Assembly: GCA_018296165.2 (NCBI GenBank)
Contig: JACKQL020000075.1
Span: 1 to 64,000 of the forward strand
DNA length: 64,000 nucleotides
Direction: 5' to 3'
Source of the DNA: Termitomyces sp. T153
Lineage: Eukaryota; Basidiomycota; Agaricomycetes; Agaricales; Lyophyllaceae
Positions 35,714 through 47,560 of this stretch are shown in pieces. Numbering within the stretch: the stretch's first letter is position 1; every line of letters starts with the position of its first letter. The notes under the pieces are model-generated. The model was not told the DNA's origin. It did not search any database and saw nothing but the letters and a program-made list of their open reading frames with translations. Position numbers and translations under genes: made by a program.

Positions 35714-36198
35714 GCGTTGCGATTCGGGTATCTCGGTCAAGAGACTTTCGAGGAACGAGGATATATGTGCATGTATCACAATTCTACTGAATTTCATGGA
35801 ACTTATTCGAAAGATACGCCTCTAACAGATTAACTTCAAACAAATGGTGGGTTATGTCTGAAAGGGTTGTGATAAACGTGTCACTTCCTCAAAGACGAGT
35901 GGAACCTGGATTACTATTTTCCAGCGCCGCATTCGAAGTTTGAATGTGATGTAAAGGTCATTTCTCATTTCCCTTTAGCCTTGTGCTCCCTGACTTGCCA
36001 TGAATACGATGGTCCTTTCCGAAATTTCGTCATCATTTCTGTATCACCCCCCTGTTCAAAGATAACACACATATCTTACCATTGATTTTCGTCTATTTTC
36101 CCTCGTTATTGTTACTTATAGTCATATGTAACTTGTTGGATCCGGCCTCCATCCTCAGCTTCCTTATTTTTCACTTCCAGGACTTCAGAGATTTTTTG
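35714..36198. other. Spacer between tandem MFS copies
   Basis: No gene seen. Likely the 3' UTR of the intact MFS gene and the former promoter of the decayed copy. Confidence 0.5.
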
Positions 36199-38190
36199 AT
36201 GGCAAATCCTGGTATCGTCAATAAGTCCCGTCATATTTCGACCTCTGCCAGTGAAAAATCCGAGATAGCCACTCAGCAGGATCACGACATCGGAGCGAGA
36301 AAAAGTCTTGATGTACATGTTGCACAAATCAATGTAGCAAGGATCTCTTATCCCTGACCGTCGTCACTGGGGTGCGTCGCGGTCATTGATGTTCAATTTG
36401 AAGTTGAGGGATACTAAGATGGCCACTCCAAAAGACTTTGAGCACGAGTTTCTCAACATGAATAGCTTTTTATTTTCTCTCTATTTGAAACTCTTCCTTA
36501 TACTCAATTTAGTTTCGGGTTTGTGAATGCATGGGGCGGAAGTCTTTTGACATTCTCTAGTCCGCCAAAGGAGAAGCTAACATCGCACACCCAGGTATTC
36601 CAAACCTATTACGAAACAAATCTTCTCAAGGACATGTCTTCCTCTAATATGTGAGGTGTTTTCAGGTAATCATAGGCTCCTTGCTTGACGGTAGACAGTG
36701 CTTGGATCGGATCAATGCAGTATGCCTTGATCTTCCTACCAGCAATCCTCGTTCGACTCTTTGATGTGGGATGTGGGATGGTTCAAATTATCGCTTGTGA
36801 TTGAAGCGCTGATATCGGCAAGTTTTTTGATCGCGCAATGTACGAAATACTGGGAATTTGTTTTAGTCGAGGGTGTACTTATTGCAAAATCCACGAGACT
36901 GTAATCCCGTGCGTCACTATGATTACGACTTACGGATACTTGACAGAACCTTAATGGTTACTAGATATCTATCGAGCTGACAGGACTTACTGATGGGGAA
37001 TCTTTCTTTCCGTACACTAGTTCTACTTTTCTCTGGCTCATTCTGTCTCTCTCTCTCTCTCATCCATAGCGTGGTCTTGTTCTGTTTTCTGTCTGCGTAA
37101 GAAAACCATACGAGCTTACAGACACCTCTATTCCGCACTTGTGAGATGTGCTTTGGCTCTGCAATAGGTGTCATTCGACATTGGTTCAACCAGAAACGAG
37201 GTTTCTGTCATTAATTCGATCGGATCGTCGGTAATGGGACTGCGCTCCCAATCATTGCAAGGCAACTTATTCCCCGGCTCGGGCGTGCCCCCATCACCTA
37301 TAGCCATTTTTATGTATCTTAATATCTTGCAGCTTCCAATGGACAATGAAGATCATTGGATTTTTGCTGTTACTTATTATGGGGGTGGCTAACATAGTAC
37401 TCCCTCCCAAAAGAGTCGCTGGTGGTATTTTCAATTTCGCCGCTCTCAAATCCCCAGTGTTTGTAATCTATTGCTTTTCCGCTCTCACGGCTTTTCTGGG
37501 AATGTATACCGGTGTCATGTTCCTGCTCCAAGAACTGAATATGACGTTGGAGCCCTTCGCAACTCTAACCTTCATTGACATCAGTGCAGTAGCCGCAGGC
37601 GTGCCGGAAGATTTCTCTTTCTATCGTTGACGTTGTGGAGCTCTTCACAGTTCTAACCTTCATTGACACCAGTGCAGTAGTCGTTAGGCGTGCTGGAATT
37701 ATATCTCGTCAGTATTGCTAATGCGTGCTTTGGCGTTGGCCGTCTTGTGTCAGGACTAGTGACTACTAATTGTAGACAAGACTGGTATATGATTGTTAAT
37801 ACATGTTCTCCTCGCTTACAACGTGCTACATGCTTTGTCTATCGTCGCTGCTGCACTTGTCACCTTCCTCCGGTTCCTAGCACACACAGCGAATTCCTTG
37901 GTTGTTGTTGCAGTGCTCTATGGGTACTATGTATAATTAATACTTATGTGCGAGCTGACCATTGACCTTGCTAAGTCTCACGAGTTTTTAGTTAACCTTC
38001 ACATCTGCTGCATACATCTCAACACTTCAAATGCCGGCATATACTCTTGGCGGCATTGTAGACGTCGGATGACGAGCAGGTATGGTAATGACTTTCGCTG
38101 CATTTGGAGCAAATGTGGGACCACCACTTTCTGGTGTCCTCAATCAGGCGTCTGGAGGCTTTTCAGTTGTTGGTTATTTCGCCGGTCAGC
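36199..38190 (+). pseudogene. Decayed tandem paralogue of the MFS transporter
   Basis: Pieces occur in the same order as in the intact neighbour: a hydrophilic head (MANPGIVNKSRHISTSASEK), GFVNAWG, TYYETNLLKDMSSSNM, SAWIGSMQYALIFLPAILVR, LIAQCTKYWEFVLVEGV, GVIRHWFNQKRG, WTMKIIGFLLLLIMGVANI, FNFAALKSPVFVIYCFSA, LVSIANACFGVGRLVSGLV and GANVGPPLSGVLNQASGGFS. Between them lie stops, frameshifts, lost splice sites and a missing PDGGW block. An internal 88-bp tandem duplication (37545-37700) also breaks the frame. CpG is normal, so the decay is by ordinary mutation and not by TE-type methylation. Confidence 0.85.
37545..37700. repeat. Tandem duplication, period about 88 bp, inside MFS pseudogene
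   Basis: 'aaccttcattgaca(t/c)cagtgcagtag' occurs at 37567 and again at 37655, with similar flanks ('gacgttg(t)ggagc' upstream, 'aggcgtgc(c/t)gga' downstream). Confidence 0.8.
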
Positions 38191-38807
38191 TGAAGATACG
38201 GCCATCTTGGAAAGCATTTTTGATGGCATATGATCACATAATGGTCAACAATGTTACTGTCGTGTCTTCTGTTGTTGACAACATGTCACCTTGTTTTAAG
38301 GAGGTTTTTTGGCAAGTTTTAAGAATTTATATACAGGAAGGCATGTCATTCGATTATCGTAAAGCCAACTACCCTATGATATTTGTTGAACAATGAAACC
38401 ATGATAAGTACTACTATACCTCGAGTCCTGACTGCAATTAGAATGATATGCAATACGAGACTTCACGCTTGAATAAAAAAGACCCGTCAAATCTAGACCC
38501 TCATAAGGTGCCACAAATCCATGAGATACTTCTAGATTCGTCAATATGCGAAGAATTTTACTATCAGAGCGCCAACAGTCTGACATGCATCTTAGATTCT
38601 ACCTCCTTCAGGGCCGTTTGTGAGCCAAGCTCAAACTCTCTTTCGTTTGGTAGCGATTCGAAGTGTGTGTCAATTTGGCAACCCCAAATCATTTATCATA
38701 CTAAGTTTATGAAGATTAATCATCTAATCATAGAGGATCTAGGTGATGTCTTGCGGAAGTAGAAAATGATGAGCTGCCATTCAATAACAGACAAGAGTAG
38801 CCTTAGA

Positions 38808-39128
38808 CTACATCCAAGCTAGATCAAGCACGTCGAAGTAAACTCCGGTGGCACCGGTGCTTCCATGATAAGATGATACAAAATTCTTTCCACTCTTCTG
38901 AATAGTCGAGTTATTACGAACGAGAAGAAAGGACGTTTGATTGTCAGAAGCCAATGGCTGTCCAAAATTATGCGTCCGATTCATCCATCCGAGCGTGAGT
39001 GATAGGCCATTTTGTGGTGAGACTCTGTCACCTGAAACGTCACTTGTACCATATTCCATACTATTAACCCCATAGTTTATAATTCCGCAGAGCTGTGGCC
39101 GCAAAGAGCGGTGCGCAAAGTCGGACAT
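38808..39128 (-). CDS. Doubtful ORF, 106 residues
   Basis: An uninterrupted ATG-to-stop frame with a balanced amino-acid composition and one plausible stretch (FLLVRNNSTIQKSGKNFVSS). No signal peptide, no motif, no family recognised. It may be the surviving exon of a decayed gene. Low confidence. Confidence 0.25.
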   Translation of the reverse strand: MSDFAHRSLRPQLCGIINYGVNSMEYGTSDVSGDRVSPQNGLSLTLGWMNRTHNFGQPLASDNQTSFLLVRNNSTIQKSGKNFVSSYHGSTGATGVYFDVLDLAWM

Positions 39129-39211
39129 TGATCAAAAGCGTGAGCGCAGTCAAAAATCATCATCTACAACATAGGAATCATATCGGGCGTCGGTCTACAG
39201 ATCCGTTGAAT

Positions 39212-39266
39212 GTAGGCCGACGATAAGCAAGGAGTCTAAAAACACCGCTGCTTATCGTCGGCCTAC
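39212..39266. repeat. Perfect 18-bp inverted repeat, 19-nt loop
   Basis: Left arm gtaggccgacgataagca (39212-39229), right arm its exact reverse complement (39249-39266). GC-rich arms would make a very stable hairpin in DNA or RNA. Confidence 0.95.
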
Positions 39267-41133
39267 CTCGATCAGCACAGGTTTGGCATCCGAACAGGGC
39301 AGTACCTTAAAATTCCACTACCAGGTACATTTTTAGATGCTCGGCTTGGCTTGCGGGGAAGTGGCTATGGGAGACGATCATGACCCAAACAAGGCTAAGT
39401 TATGGATTGAGGGAATGCGAAGAACCGCACTAATAAAATTAAGAGAGCAAGATTGTCAAGTCAAAAATTATTGACATGGGTCATTGAGACTTCACACCAC
39501 CAGAGATCAATGTTGTGTCAGAAAATACTCGCTCGATGTGACGCTTCAATGTCAAAGTTGGTTCCAAGACACCTCAAATGTACGGATCCGAGTTCCGAGT
39601 CCGTTACTTCGTACTATTTGAACGGATCAAAAGTGAGCTTCGCAAAGGAAAAGAGGCACGTCTGAATCAAAGCACAGGTAACTTGGAGCTCCTCTCAGCA
39701 GCTTACAAACAGGCTACGGCCACCTGATTTACCGAGAATAGACCAAAAAATCGGCGATATCCGACCAGGGCGGAGGATAAGATTAACCCCAAAGTCCTTA
39801 CTTTCAATGGCATTATCAGAATGCTGGCATTTTGTTGATGAAGAACATCAGGAAAGCTTTATGATATCAAGAACTCCAACATCGGGCCGGTGACCAGAAG
39901 GGAGTGGCCATTTCGTGTTTCAGCGGATGATGGTAAGAATACAGACAGCTCTGGTCGAAAGCAAAGTGGTGTGTTTGCCTCGGGGTCGGGAGTTATCTAC
40001 GAACTTATTCATTGGTGATCGTGGTCGGATGCTGGCACATTCCTATCATGCGTGACCGCTAATGTTAACATAAGTCCTTGTGTGCCACAATCACATTTGT
40101 AAGGAGATGCTTTCATCTGGTTCATGGGAAAAAGATATGCAAGCGAATTAAGGTCCAAAGTTACCGTGAGACCCACCTGTATGCAGATGGGTATCATTGC
40201 CGATGTGTGAGCATGATAATGCTATCCATGCGGCGGAGAGTTTGATAGAATGTTGTTTCGTGGGACTTTAGGAGAGTGTCACAAGAATCTTTTGGAGTAT
40301 TTTGTACATGCGTCAAGAAGATTTGATGCAGCAAGGTCGAAGACGGATGGTAGACCAGAATAAAGAAGAGACTTACAATACGACAGAACGGTGGGCGTCT
40401 GTATTTAATTTCCATCAGGAGATCAGGAGAACGATATTCCCTTCGATCCGGAAAGAGTGATGAACTTTCATATCAACAAGAGTCACAAAAAGCAGAAAAA
40501 CGCCCACTGCGCCGACGATAAAGTCGGAAATTCCACAGACTGCATGGCGCACAATGGTGTCAACTGAGGACAGGCAAATGGGTGTTTGTACCGTAAATGT
40601 AGAAGTTCTTCCTTGCTTCTAGAACTGACCAAGCTGGGAAAAAATTGATAGTATCAGTGATAGACACTGATATCGTGTTTTTGTCACGCCACAGGGAGTT
40701 ATAAACAAGACATCTAATGCCGAACATGCCTCTGTCCAACCTGAGGATGCCAGTTTTTAGGGCCGAGATCGAGGCTGAACCTGTGAGAAAGCTAGCGATA
40801 GTTCCGGAGTCATAGGCCAACAATGTTGCTGTTAGTTGTAGTGCCCGAGGTTCGTGAGTGATGGTATTCGTGTTTTGGGTTGATAAAGTGGTGGAAGGTG
40901 GTGAAATTTCGGGAGAAAGAGAGACTCTGAGAGAGAGAAAGTAACTGACCAAATTAGTAACTGACCGCGATATGTCGGCATCGCCACCACATCGGAGCTT
41001 GAACCAACTTTGATCTAACCTCGTCTCCACGAGTGCACTGCGACTGTCAGGTCACCTCTCGACGCGTTTCTCATCGAAAAGGGAACGAGGTTCTTCACTT
41101 AGCTACCAAAGCAAGTTGGTCGAATTCTGACTC

Positions 41134-42734
41134 ATGTCTGGGTCGGTTTCCGAGTTATTGTGTTTCGTCTCCCCGCGTCCCTACTTGATCGCTTGTCAGA
41201 TACAGAGATGAAACTTCCCGAAGTGTGGGCGGTAGTAGAAATGAAGACAACAACGACCAAACGATTAAAAAGTATGCATTCGGTAGCCGGTCATTTCATT
41301 GCTTCCGCGGCTAATATAAATATGATACATTGCAGTTTCGATCACATTGGTTTGAAGCCCGAAGTTCTCCGGGGTATATACGCGTATGGGTACGTTTCAA
41401 AAAACCTCCGCCGGGGCGCAATATCATGATACCTTCCCAAAAAGGCTTGAACGGCCGCAACCAATTCAACAACGTTCCATTGCCCCAGTATTGAAAGGCT
41501 GCGATGTGATTATTCAAACGACATCCGAAACAGACAAGGGCGCATTGATAGCCATATCTGCTCTACAAAAGGTCTGTAGTCTCACATGACATTCATCTTA
41601 CTCGAAAAAGCTATACATCTGCCACTAACAGGTCGATTCATCTGTCCGAAGTACCCAAGCTCTAATCATCACATCTACTCGCGAACTCGCTTCGGCAGTT
41701 CAGAATATAGTTATAGCACTCGGAATTCATATGGATATCGAATGCCACGCGTGTATTGTGGGTGAGGAAACCACAAAGCTCCAGAATGCACAGATTGTTA
41801 TCGGAACACCTGGCCGAGTTTATGATCTGGTAAAGCGTCGAGCAATTAGTTCAGACAAGATTAAGCTCCTGTGCATCGATGAGGCAGACGACATTCTATC
41901 TCGCGGCTTCAAGAACCACATTTATGACGGTGTGTCGCTTGTCATGGGCACTACATGCTTAACGGACCTCATGTTGTGAGATCCAGTGTTTCACTTTCTG
42001 CCCCAGGAACTGCAGGTGATTCTTTTCTCCGGCACTATGCCTGCAGACGTCTTGGAGGTAAGCCAGAAGTTCATGTCCAATCCTGTGCGGATCCTCCAAG
42101 CCAAGAAGGATGAGCCATCGCTAGAGGGGATCAAGCAATATTACATTGCTATTGAGCGGGAAGAATGGAAGCTAGACACTGTCTGCGACTTGTTTGACAA
42201 CTTGGCCGTTGCCCAAGTCATCATATTCTGTAATACCAGGAGAAAAGTTGACTGGCTTCATGAAAAGATGCATGCACGCAAGTATACGGTATCTGCTCTG
42301 GTGCCTGTCTCTTGTTTTTAACTCTTGTATCCATACTAATCACTGCAATATTCCGTAGCATGCTGATATGGATCAGAAATGCCGTGAGGCATTGATAAAG
42401 GAGTTTCAAGAAAGATCCTCTCGAATATTGATTACAACAGACGTCCTAGCCCGTCGACTGAATGTTCCAGGAAGCTCACTGGGCTCTCCGCCAGTGATTA
42501 ATTATGATATTCCCGCTAGCAAGGAAAACTACATTTACCGGCTTGATCGCGGCAGTTATGGGGGAGGTATTGTCGTAATTAACTTTGTCACGACGGACGA
42601 CGTGCGAACGCTGCGGGATATTGAGCGTGAGTCATCCTTACGACAGTCTGTGGTCACCGACCCGGAGCTGATATATTTATGCTCCAGAATATTATAATAC
42701 TCAAATAGACGAAATGCCACTGAACGTCGCGTGA
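41134..42734 (+). CDS. Full-length eIF4A paralogue with degenerate ATPase motifs
   Basis: Eight exons (41134-41141, 41200-41271, 41336-41389, 41445-41571, 41632-41929, 41987-42300, 42359-42626, 42688-42734) splice cleanly to 395 residues, the normal eIF4A length. Conserved blocks: [37 protein letters not shown] at 170-173, [33 protein letters not shown] and the exact C-terminus [14 protein letters not shown]. The catalytic set is damaged. Motif I is QTTSETDKG (69-77) where eIF4A has AQSGTGKT. Motif Ia is STREL. Motif III is SGT (201-203) instead of SAT. Motif V is followed by a short insertion (326-336). Motif VI is YRLDRGSY (351-358) in place of HRIGRGGR. ATP hydrolysis is therefore unlikely. 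Either a young pseudogene that keeps its frame or a repurposed dead helicase. Confidence 0.85.
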
Positions 42735-43732
42735 GTTGAGGTCGCAGCTCAACTGTCTGACTTACAGTACTGATGTGACTTTACGTCAGGGACCTTCTTT
42801 GAGATTAAAGCGGCACATGTTTTCCACGGCTGATTTGCAGGTGATACTTAGTCTGGTCATCTGTGTGGTCATCCGACTATAATGACGTGCAGCATCTGCT
42901 TTGTCTTATGTCTTTTGCGCTGCTGTAATTGGAAGATCTAATATCGGTGAGAGTGTTGCCCCAAAGTAGCTCCGTCAAAGATGATGTACATATTAATCCG
43001 ATGGACTTGCATCTGGCATATCAATCGAATGACATGCTACACAGCCTCGGTAGAGAATATAGTAAGCTCGGGTAGGGGATCATTGATAGATCATTTGTAT
43101 GGTAAAATGACATCCGAGGTCCGAACTTGACCTTCGGGGGACAGCCACGCCTATGTACAAGCTCGTTTCCGACGACACAGCTTGCAACCGCCGCCTGTTG
43201 TATTAGGCTTGCAGGCTTGTTCTATTGTCCGCGAGCGTAATAGGCCGGCTATGATTTGTGTCTGAGCAGCAGGATCTTGTTTACTCCGCAGAGTAACTAC
43301 CACTTGGTTCCGTTCTTAAAGCGCTTGGTCGTGCGCGTAATTCCCTGCATCACTTGGTACCTTTTAGGGTGCTTCTCCCATTTGTATCTTTTTTCATCCT
43401 CCAGGCTTCTAGTTCTCGTGCCCCATCCTCGGTGCCCAGCGCACGCCTCGCATCAGCCTCCCGGGTTTCCTTATTGATTCTTGACTCTGCATAAGCAGAA
43501 GCTAAAAGTAGGGTGGACTGTACGGAGGTCCTTTTCATGTCCTGCGCCAAGGTCGCTTCTATGGTAAGTTATCGGTACACATGCTATGACGTCTGTCTTC
43601 CCGGGTCAGCCTCTCCGACCCCTTTTTCCATTTGGATTTGGCCTATATATCTATCATAATATCCATTGATCATCTCTGGACCCTACGCCCTCTCATATAT
43701 TAATATCCTTCCCATAGGCTTCCAACGTATCC
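42735..43732. other. Intergenic, no gene seen
   Basis: About 1 kb between the eIF4A paralogue and the phosphatase. Short frames only. Confidence 0.5.
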
Positions 43733-44299
43733 ATGTCTTATTCTGCGCGTGGCCCGTGGCCCTCGTCGTCTCGGCGCCCGTCCATCTCCACCGTTGTGCC
43801 CCAAGCGCCATACCCGACATCCCAGAACTACCAACGCACGCGCGGCGCCTCCGAGATTATAACACGCCTCTATATCTCAGACCTCTCCTTTGCAGAGAAT
43901 CCCGCATGTCTCGCTTCGTACGGCATCACCCATGTCATCTCAGTCATCTCGGGCTCTGTGCACCTGCCTCCACCTGTAGCCCTGTACCCCCACCCACCAC
44001 CGCGGCATCTCCACCTCAAGCTCGAGGACTCACCCTTTGTCGAGCTCGCCGCACACCTCCCCACTACCACCCAATGGATTCGGGACGCGTACCTCAGCAG
44101 CCCCGACGCCCGTATACTCGTCCACTGCGCCGAGGGCATCAGTCGCAGCGTGAGCATCGTCGCAGCATTCCTAATTGCGCAGTACGGTTGGACACCCTCG
44201 GAGGCGGTGCAGTTCATCAAGACGAAACGGCGCGTAGCCGACCCCAACTTCGGGTTTATCGCGCAGCTCGGGGAGTATGCTCGGTCTCTCGGTCGATAA
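43733..44299 (+). CDS. Small dual-specificity protein phosphatase
   Basis: Single exon, 188 residues. A Ser/Arg-rich 38-residue head precedes the DSP fold: ASEIITRLYISDLSFAENP, then YGITHVISV, the general-acid Asp at 99 in LKLEDSPF, and the P-loop HCAEGISRS at 131-139 (catalytic Cys132, Arg138). The downstream block AAFLIAQYGWTPSEAVQFIK and RRVADPNFGFIAQL closes the domain. It would remove phosphate from Ser/Thr/Tyr, as MAP-kinase-type DSPs do. All catalytic residues are present. The codon bias is strongly GC3, matching scd6 and its neighbour. The start at 43733 gives the natural short form; upstream in-frame sequence is AT-rich. Confidence 0.93.
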   Translation: MSYSARGPWPSSSRRPSISTVVPQAPYPTSQNYQRTRGASEIITRLYISDLSFAENPACLASYGITHVISVISGSVHLPPPVALYPHPPPRHLHLKLEDSPFVELAAHLPTTTQWIRDAYLSSPDARILVHCAEGISRSVSIVAAFLIAQYGWTPSEAVQFIKTKRRVADPNFGFIAQLGEYARSLGR

Positions 44300-45006
44300 C
44301 GTTAGTGTTTGAGGTTAGGAGGCCGAATGAGGCTATTTTGGACTCGGACCCCTTCATCTGGGATTTCAAGTTCTTATTTACCTACTCCACTTCATTCCTA
44401 TATCATGCTGCATTCACCATGTACCATATCCATCATCATTTATCATGTCATTTTCTGCGAGGTCGATATCCGGGTCCACAGTCGTATCGTAGTTCTGTGT
44501 TCTAATTTATGTACAATAGCTATTTACAACAAAAACGATAGACACCTTTGCCTGTTTAGTTGTTTGGCCCGATATCCGTGATGCCGGGCTTGCCGAAGAG
44601 GTAGCTGCTCATGTAAAAAGACTGTTGTATCAAGTTACATTAATTCTTGCTCACACTTACTGACTATCAGCTTCTTCTCAACTCTCTCTAGAGGAAGAAG
44701 GTGAATGATCACTGTGCTGATTTTACATAAACAGCTAAGCTACTCTTCGGCAGGCTCGGCCTAACGTTATGAAAATGGCTTTAATCACGTCACTTCTCAA
44801 GCATATATGATTACTATTGGATACGTATACACTAATGCGTATACGTACGTGTACTCAATTTGAAATCTTTGTGGAGTAAAAAAAATTACTTTTATACATA
44901 CTGAATAAAAAAAGTAAGTACTCTACATGAAACACAATATGGATACACGAAATAGAAATCCCAGATGCATATGGGTTATAATTCTCCCAGAGTCCCAAAA
45001 GAGTCA
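44300..45006. other. Convergent intergenic gap
   Basis: 3' sides of the phosphatase and Rab genes. AT-rich, with an alternating 'acgtatacactaatgcgtatacgtacgtg' stretch at 44821-44850. No gene. Confidence 0.5.
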
Positions 45007-46133
<1,127 letters not shown>

Positions 46134-46369
46134 TGAGTTGTGATGAAAGTAGTAGATAAGAGAGTTTGAGTCGTAAGCGGTAAGGATGAAGAGATAACAA
46201 CGACAAGTGGCTTAGAAGTGTGGCAACCGCGGCTATTACAATACTATTGAAGCTCCCCAAATTCGGAAAGTGCAATTCGCGTAGTCACATGACCACGGAC
46301 TAAGCCGGAATCCCGGCAGCTGTGGTCTTGCCAGTCCACAAATTTCATCCACCGTCACCACCTCGCACG
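46134..46369. promoter_or_regulatory. Bidirectional promoter, Rab gene and atp15
   Basis: Only 236 bp separate the two start codons, so the core promoters must be shared or overlapping. No clear TATA in either direction. Confidence 0.55.
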
Positions 46370-46691
46370 ATGAGCTCCTGGCGTAACTTCTTCACGTATG
46401 TTCAGAATATACAATAGCTTGTGTCCTGTCTAAACTGTGTGAGATAGGTACAACAAGTATTCCCAAATCACCGCCCGCGCGGTTCGTGCGTCCTTTGTCG
46501 AGCAGGAACGTGTCGCTGCTGAGCGGAGGGGCTTGACCATCCTTAAGTTCCAACGCTGGGAGAATGGTCTTGGTGGGATTCAGGTGCGTCTGCTAGAAAA
46601 CTATATCTTGTAACGCATACTTACTCAGAAATAGGTTCCGTTGGCGGAGGAGGAAACAAGGCTGAGGGAAGCAGCGGGCAAATCCTCGTAG
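46370..46691 (+). CDS. atp15: Mitochondrial F1-ATPase epsilon subunit
   Basis: Three exons (46370-46395, 46448-46583, 46635-46691) encode 72 residues. MSSWRNFFTYNKYSQITARA is the canonical N-terminus of the eukaryotic epsilon subunit. It is followed by a long helix (VRASFVEQERVAAERRG) and KFQRWENGLGGIQVPL. The protein sits at the base of the F1 central stalk with gamma and delta, in the mitochondrial matrix. As is usual for this subunit, no cleavable presequence is seen. Length and all conserved positions match the family. Confidence 0.95.
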
Positions 46692-46959
46692 GACCGCATT
46701 TGCCTACCACAGACCTATTGAGTCATCTGCCCGTTCTGTATCCCCAAAACAACGAAATTAGATTCTGCGCGCATCTGGGGTAATCTGGACGAAATCTTCC
46801 TGGCTGAGGTTGTCAGTCTGGAAAGAGAAGACGTGTTCGTTGTTACGTTCCCAAAAACCCGCGCCTGCCACGAAACTTTGAGAGTTGAAGATACCGCCGG
46901 CACATTGATAGTCTGACAGCGTGAAAAAGACGATTGCGAAGTGCGGTCACGACCGCGAT
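46692..46959. other. Spacer, no gene
   Basis: Downstream of atp15; nothing recognised. Confidence 0.4.
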
Positions 46960-47560
46960 TTGGGATATCTTTGTGACTTCTTTGACACCACGTTCTTGCC
47001 TCATGTAGCGCCAGTGTTCTCTTCATGACCACAAGCCCTTGTGGATAGGTGTTTTTGGGGACAGATTCAAAGAACGTCTGATCATTTTCACCCTTACTGT
47101 ACGGAAGGTCCGTCCGTCAGATTGATAGAGGATGTTAGGCACAGTTAACCGTGGGCATACCCGATGATCACCTTCTAATTTTCACAGATGAAAGTGGTCC
47201 CGCGGCATGATATCTCACAGCGAATGTGGTTTGAGATATTTTGGTGATTTTTTGTGATGCCACGTTCTGGATCATCTCACCCTCATGAGGCGCATGACCA
47301 AAAAATCCTTGTGGTAGGCGTCTCTGGGTCTACCAGACTTGGAAAACATCTGATGAATGTAATCTGAGATATTTTCATGTATTGTAATGGCACACTCTGC
47401 GCCGTTCCAACCTCATGTAGTACATCACCAATAGTTCTTTGGAAAGGTATACCCGGGGATAGACTCAAAAAGCAGTTGATGAATGTGGTCTTGAGATACG
47501 TCCTGTGTCGTCCTCGCCTTAGCTTTGGATAGATGTCTTCGGGGACAAAAAGATCGTACG
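46960..47560. repeat. Degenerate tandem repeats
   Basis: Three to four diverged units share the pattern 'catgacca ... cttgtgg(a)tagg(t/c)gt(t/c)t ... gg(g)gacag/ctaccag ... aaagaac(g)tctgat': near 47020-47085, 47291-47360, 47412-47480, and partly 47520-47560. Each is preceded by a 'ttgagatatttt...tgt(g)atgccacgttctg...cctcatg' block. Unit spacing varies from about 120 to 270 bp. Non-coding. Confidence 0.6.

Larger units (their letters stand above)
38191..41133. other. Long gene-poor region
   Basis: Apart from a doubtful ORF at 38808-39128 and a perfect hairpin at 39212-39266, I see no gene. A 156-codon minus-strand frame (41030-40560) has no recognisable feature and unremarkable codon use. 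Confidence 0.4.

Noticed and set aside
40560..41030. 156-codon minus-strand ORF upstream of the eIF4A paralogue
   Set aside because: No motif, no signal peptide, no splicing partner, and composition like the surrounding intergenic DNA.
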